Source of the DNA: an uncultured Campylobacter sp.
GTDB lineage: Bacteria; Campylobacterota; Campylobacteria; Campylobacterales; Campylobacteraceae
Direction of reading: 5' to 3'
Length of the DNA: 16,746 bases
Assembly: GCF_937997405.1 (NCBI RefSeq)
Contig: NZ_CALKTL010000045.1
Coordinates: 1 to 16,746, forward strand
The notes under the pieces were generated by a model. The model had not been told where the DNA came from, ran no database searches, and saw nothing but the letters and a program-made list of their open reading frames with translations. The translations under genes and the position numbers were made by a program. Positions 15,209-16,746 of the stretch are shown piece after piece. The number at the start of each line of letters is the position of its first letter. Within the stretch, counting starts at the first letter, position 1.

Positions 15209-15949
15209 CTAAGTATTCAAGTCCGGATAATCCCACGCATTATATTCATCCGTCAGATTATCATTCTCCGCTCCCTTGCAGCACAGCCACTCTAGCCCGC
15301 CGCGCCTCTCCATCACGACCTCTTCATCAAGCCCCGCGCAGTCTGAACCATGCACGCGGGCATTTACGCACGCCCAGTGGTAGCGGTAGACGAGATCGAG
15401 CGCCTGTAAAATTTCATCCGTATCGCGCAGCTTCACGCGCGCCGAAAAATCGCCGCCAAAGGTGTCCATCACAAAGGTGCAGTCGCAGATCTTGCTTGGA
15501 AAGCTAAGCTCCTCCACGAGCCCCATCGCCCACATCAGCGCCCACAGCGACTCGTATTTCCAGCCCATATTTACGGCCTCGTCGCGGCTCGCCTCACCCT
15601 GCACGACGCGGCGCTCCATGCGTGTGAGCTTGTCTATGCAGCCGTAGCGATTATCTAGAAAGCCCTGCGCGCCCCGCTTACCCTCATCCGCGAGCTCGCC
15701 TTCGTCTCTGATCGAGCAGGCGCACATTATCGCGGCGTAAGAACAGATCGCGCGAGCGATGACCTCGTCCTTTTCGCGCGGGGAAACCTCGCTCGTCTCG
15801 TATCGCAGCGGCAGATGGTCAATGTACGGCACGCCTTGCGATTTTAAAATTTTGATGCTTATATCCTTGCGCTCCTGCGCGGTCTTGCCGATCTTTGCGG
15901 CGTTTGCGCTATTTTTGCCACCTTTTTTGAAAAAATCTGAAAATGCCAT
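15209..15949 (-). CDS. DUF4272 domain-containing protein
   Basis: A 246-residue soluble protein without signal peptide or membrane helix. After a short Lys/Gly/Asn-rich leader (1-25) it shows the DUF4272 pattern: RKDISIKILKSQGVPYIDHLP (27-47), the EKDEVIARAICSYA helix (59-72), WKYESLWALMWAMGLVEEL (130-148), DEILQALDLVYRYHWACVNAR (178-198), VVMERRGGLEWL (211-222) and the closing acidic/aromatic WDYPDLNT. The function of the family is not known, and no catalytic residues are evident; about a dozen cysteines are not arranged as an obvious metal site. The ATG at 15949 (complement) is preceded by AAGGAG at a good distance, supporting this start. The stop is TAG at 15211-15209. It converges on tpx and has no operon partner. 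Confidence 0.85.
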   Translation of the reverse strand: MAFSDFFKKGGKNSANAAKIGKTAQERKDISIKILKSQGVPYIDHLPLRYETSEVSPREKDEVIARAICSYAAIMCACSIRDEGELADEGKRGAQGFLDNRYGCIDKLTRMERRVVQGEASRDEAVNMGWKYESLWALMWAMGLVEELSFPSKICDCTFVMDTFGGDFSARVKLRDTDEILQALDLVYRYHWACVNARVHGSDCAGLDEEVVMERRGGLEWLCCKGAENDNLTDEYNAWDYPDLNT

Positions 15950-16451
15950 GAGCTCTCCTTAAAATTTTAAACGTATTTTAAAACAATCGCGCAAAATTTC
16001 AGCTTACGACGGCGGGGCGGATTTTTAAATTTAAGTTCAAACCGAGCTTTGCAAATCGGACGGAAATTTCACGCTACGCTACAAATTTATGTGGCGTCGC
16101 GCAGGATCGCCCGTGCCAGTAATGAAGCCTAATGTGGCGTCTGAGTGGATACGTTTATAGTAGCTAAACGCTTAAATTTGCAGGCGTTTTAAATTTATAG
16201 CCCTTTGCGAGCCGTCTGCGGCAAGCGGTGCAAACTAGCGGCGGCGAAGGCGGCTTTGAGATCGTGCGGCTTACGATGCGGCGGAGTGATTTTTGCTTAT
16301 ATGGACGCCCTTATGCGAGCGATGCCGCCTTTTCTTGCATAATCAAGCCGTTTAAACGGGAAATGATTAAATTCTAAAAGCGCGCGTGATTCGAGCAGCG
16401 CTTTTTTTTGCGTAAGCGCCGCCTTTTGCTCACGCTAGCGACGCCGCCCGT
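15950..16451. other. Gene-free stretch upstream of the DUF4272 gene
   Basis: About 500 bases without a supported gene. Visible items: the palindrome TTAAAATTTTAA at 15959-15970, directly upstream of the DUF4272 Shine-Dalgarno; a hairpin AAACGC (16166-16171) with GCGTTT (16184-16189) followed by T and AT-rich DNA; a 12-bp palindrome CCGTTTAAACGG at 16348-16359; and the strong terminator at 16376-16409. The DUF4272 promoter should lie here on the minus strand; TAAAAT near 15975-15983 (complement) is a possible -10 box but weak. I see no tRNA or coding remains. Confidence 0.6.
16376..16409. terminator. Strong bidirectional rho-independent terminator
   Basis: AAAAGCGCGC (16376-16385) pairs with GCGCTTTT (16398-16405) plus GC (16395-16396) across a bulged A. 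The plus strand continues with T to 16409, giving eight T in a row. On the minus strand the same stem is followed by TTTT. It lies about 45 bases beyond the 3' end of the broken minus-strand gene at 16452, which it could terminate. The T run is better on the plus strand, where no gene is seen upstream. Confidence 0.8.
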
Positions 16452-16746
16452 TTATATAGTCGTAATATTCGGCAGTTTGTCGTTGTTTAGATCAAATTTT
16501 AAAATTTTACCGTCCGCGCAGCGCTTTGCGTAAAAATAATCTTTGTAAAAATAAGCGCCGCAGCTAAGCCCGCGACCGATCGCTTCGTCGTTTTCTAGTT
16601 TATTTTTGATCGCGGAGAAAATTTTCCCAAGTAGCCTCGCCTGGATCTTTTGCGACGAGCTGCAGCGCGATCATCTCTATATGCGTCTCTGCTCGCCCGT
16701 GCCTTCGATGATGCTTCGATACATATCGTCGTAAAATACCTTTGCA
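16452..16746 (-). pseudogene. Frameshifted hypothetical gene, 5' end outside the window
   Basis: On the minus strand a protein-like reading frame enters at the right edge as AKVFYDDMYRSIIEGTGEQ, then runs into TAG near 16680. The neighbouring frame continues as THIEMIALQLVAKDPGEATWE, itself stopped by a TAA near 16600. The first frame then resumes as KIFSAIKNKLENDEAIGRGL and runs to the TAA at 16454-16452, ending FDLNNDKLPNITTI. The joined product, about 95 residues here, has normal Campylobacter-like composition (rich in Lys, Ile, Asn, Asp), whereas no single frame is open throughout. Two compensating single-base indels, real or from sequencing, explain this. I do not recognise the family. 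The start lies beyond base 16746. Confidence 0.6.

Noticed and set aside
14979..15236. 85-residue minus-strand open frame crossing the repeats
   Set aside because: It overlaps the 3' end of the DUF4272 gene and both structured elements; the translation follows the repeats and has no start signal.
15462..15962. Plus-strand open frames opposite the DUF4272 gene
   Set aside because: Shadows of the minus-strand coding frame; no ribosome-binding sites and poor composition.
16089..16141. 10-bp direct repeat ATGTGGCGTC (16089-16098 and 16132-16141)
   Set aside because: Short, no flanking structure or mobile-element features; could be chance.

Overview
The window reads as chromosomal DNA of a Campylobacter-type epsilonproteobacterium. 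Three things point there: the order rplA-rplJ-rplL-rpoB-rpoC, rpoB and rpoC kept as two genes (in Helicobacter and Wolinella they are fused), and a separate rpsL-rpsG-fusA block with no tuf gene after fusA. The mix of AT-rich spacers full of AAATTT words with fairly GC-rich coding DNA would suit one of the higher-GC oral species, but the species call is inference only.

Positions 1-10394 hold the end of rplA, then rplJ, rplL, rpoB, rpoC and a small DoxX-family membrane protein, all on the plus strand. A leader with an alternative-structure layout precedes rplJ. A GC-rich hairpin with a T-rich tail separates rplL from rpoB, as expected for an attenuator that sets the ratio of ribosomal protein to RNA polymerase. 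rpoB and rpoC overlap by 4 bases. The doxX gene follows rpoC after 35 bases and looks like the last gene of this transcript.

Positions 10395-13530 are the str block: a TATAAT promoter with an 11-bp inverted repeat just upstream, rpsL (GTG start), rpsG and fusA, then a terminator-like hairpin. Together these two blocks make ribosomal stalk and small-subunit proteins, the RNA polymerase core and elongation factor G.

From 13.5 kb to the right end gene density falls sharply. The only genes are tpx (thiol peroxidase, plus strand, own promoter), a DUF4272 protein on the minus strand, and at the right edge a minus-strand reading frame broken by two compensating frameshifts. Three gene-free stretches of about 500-630 bases separate them. 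The most notable item lies between the convergent 3' ends of tpx and the DUF4272 gene: two tandem copies of an approximately 100-nt element whose stems differ in sequence but keep pairing, while four loop boxes are nearly identical. I read this as a candidate undescribed structured RNA family.
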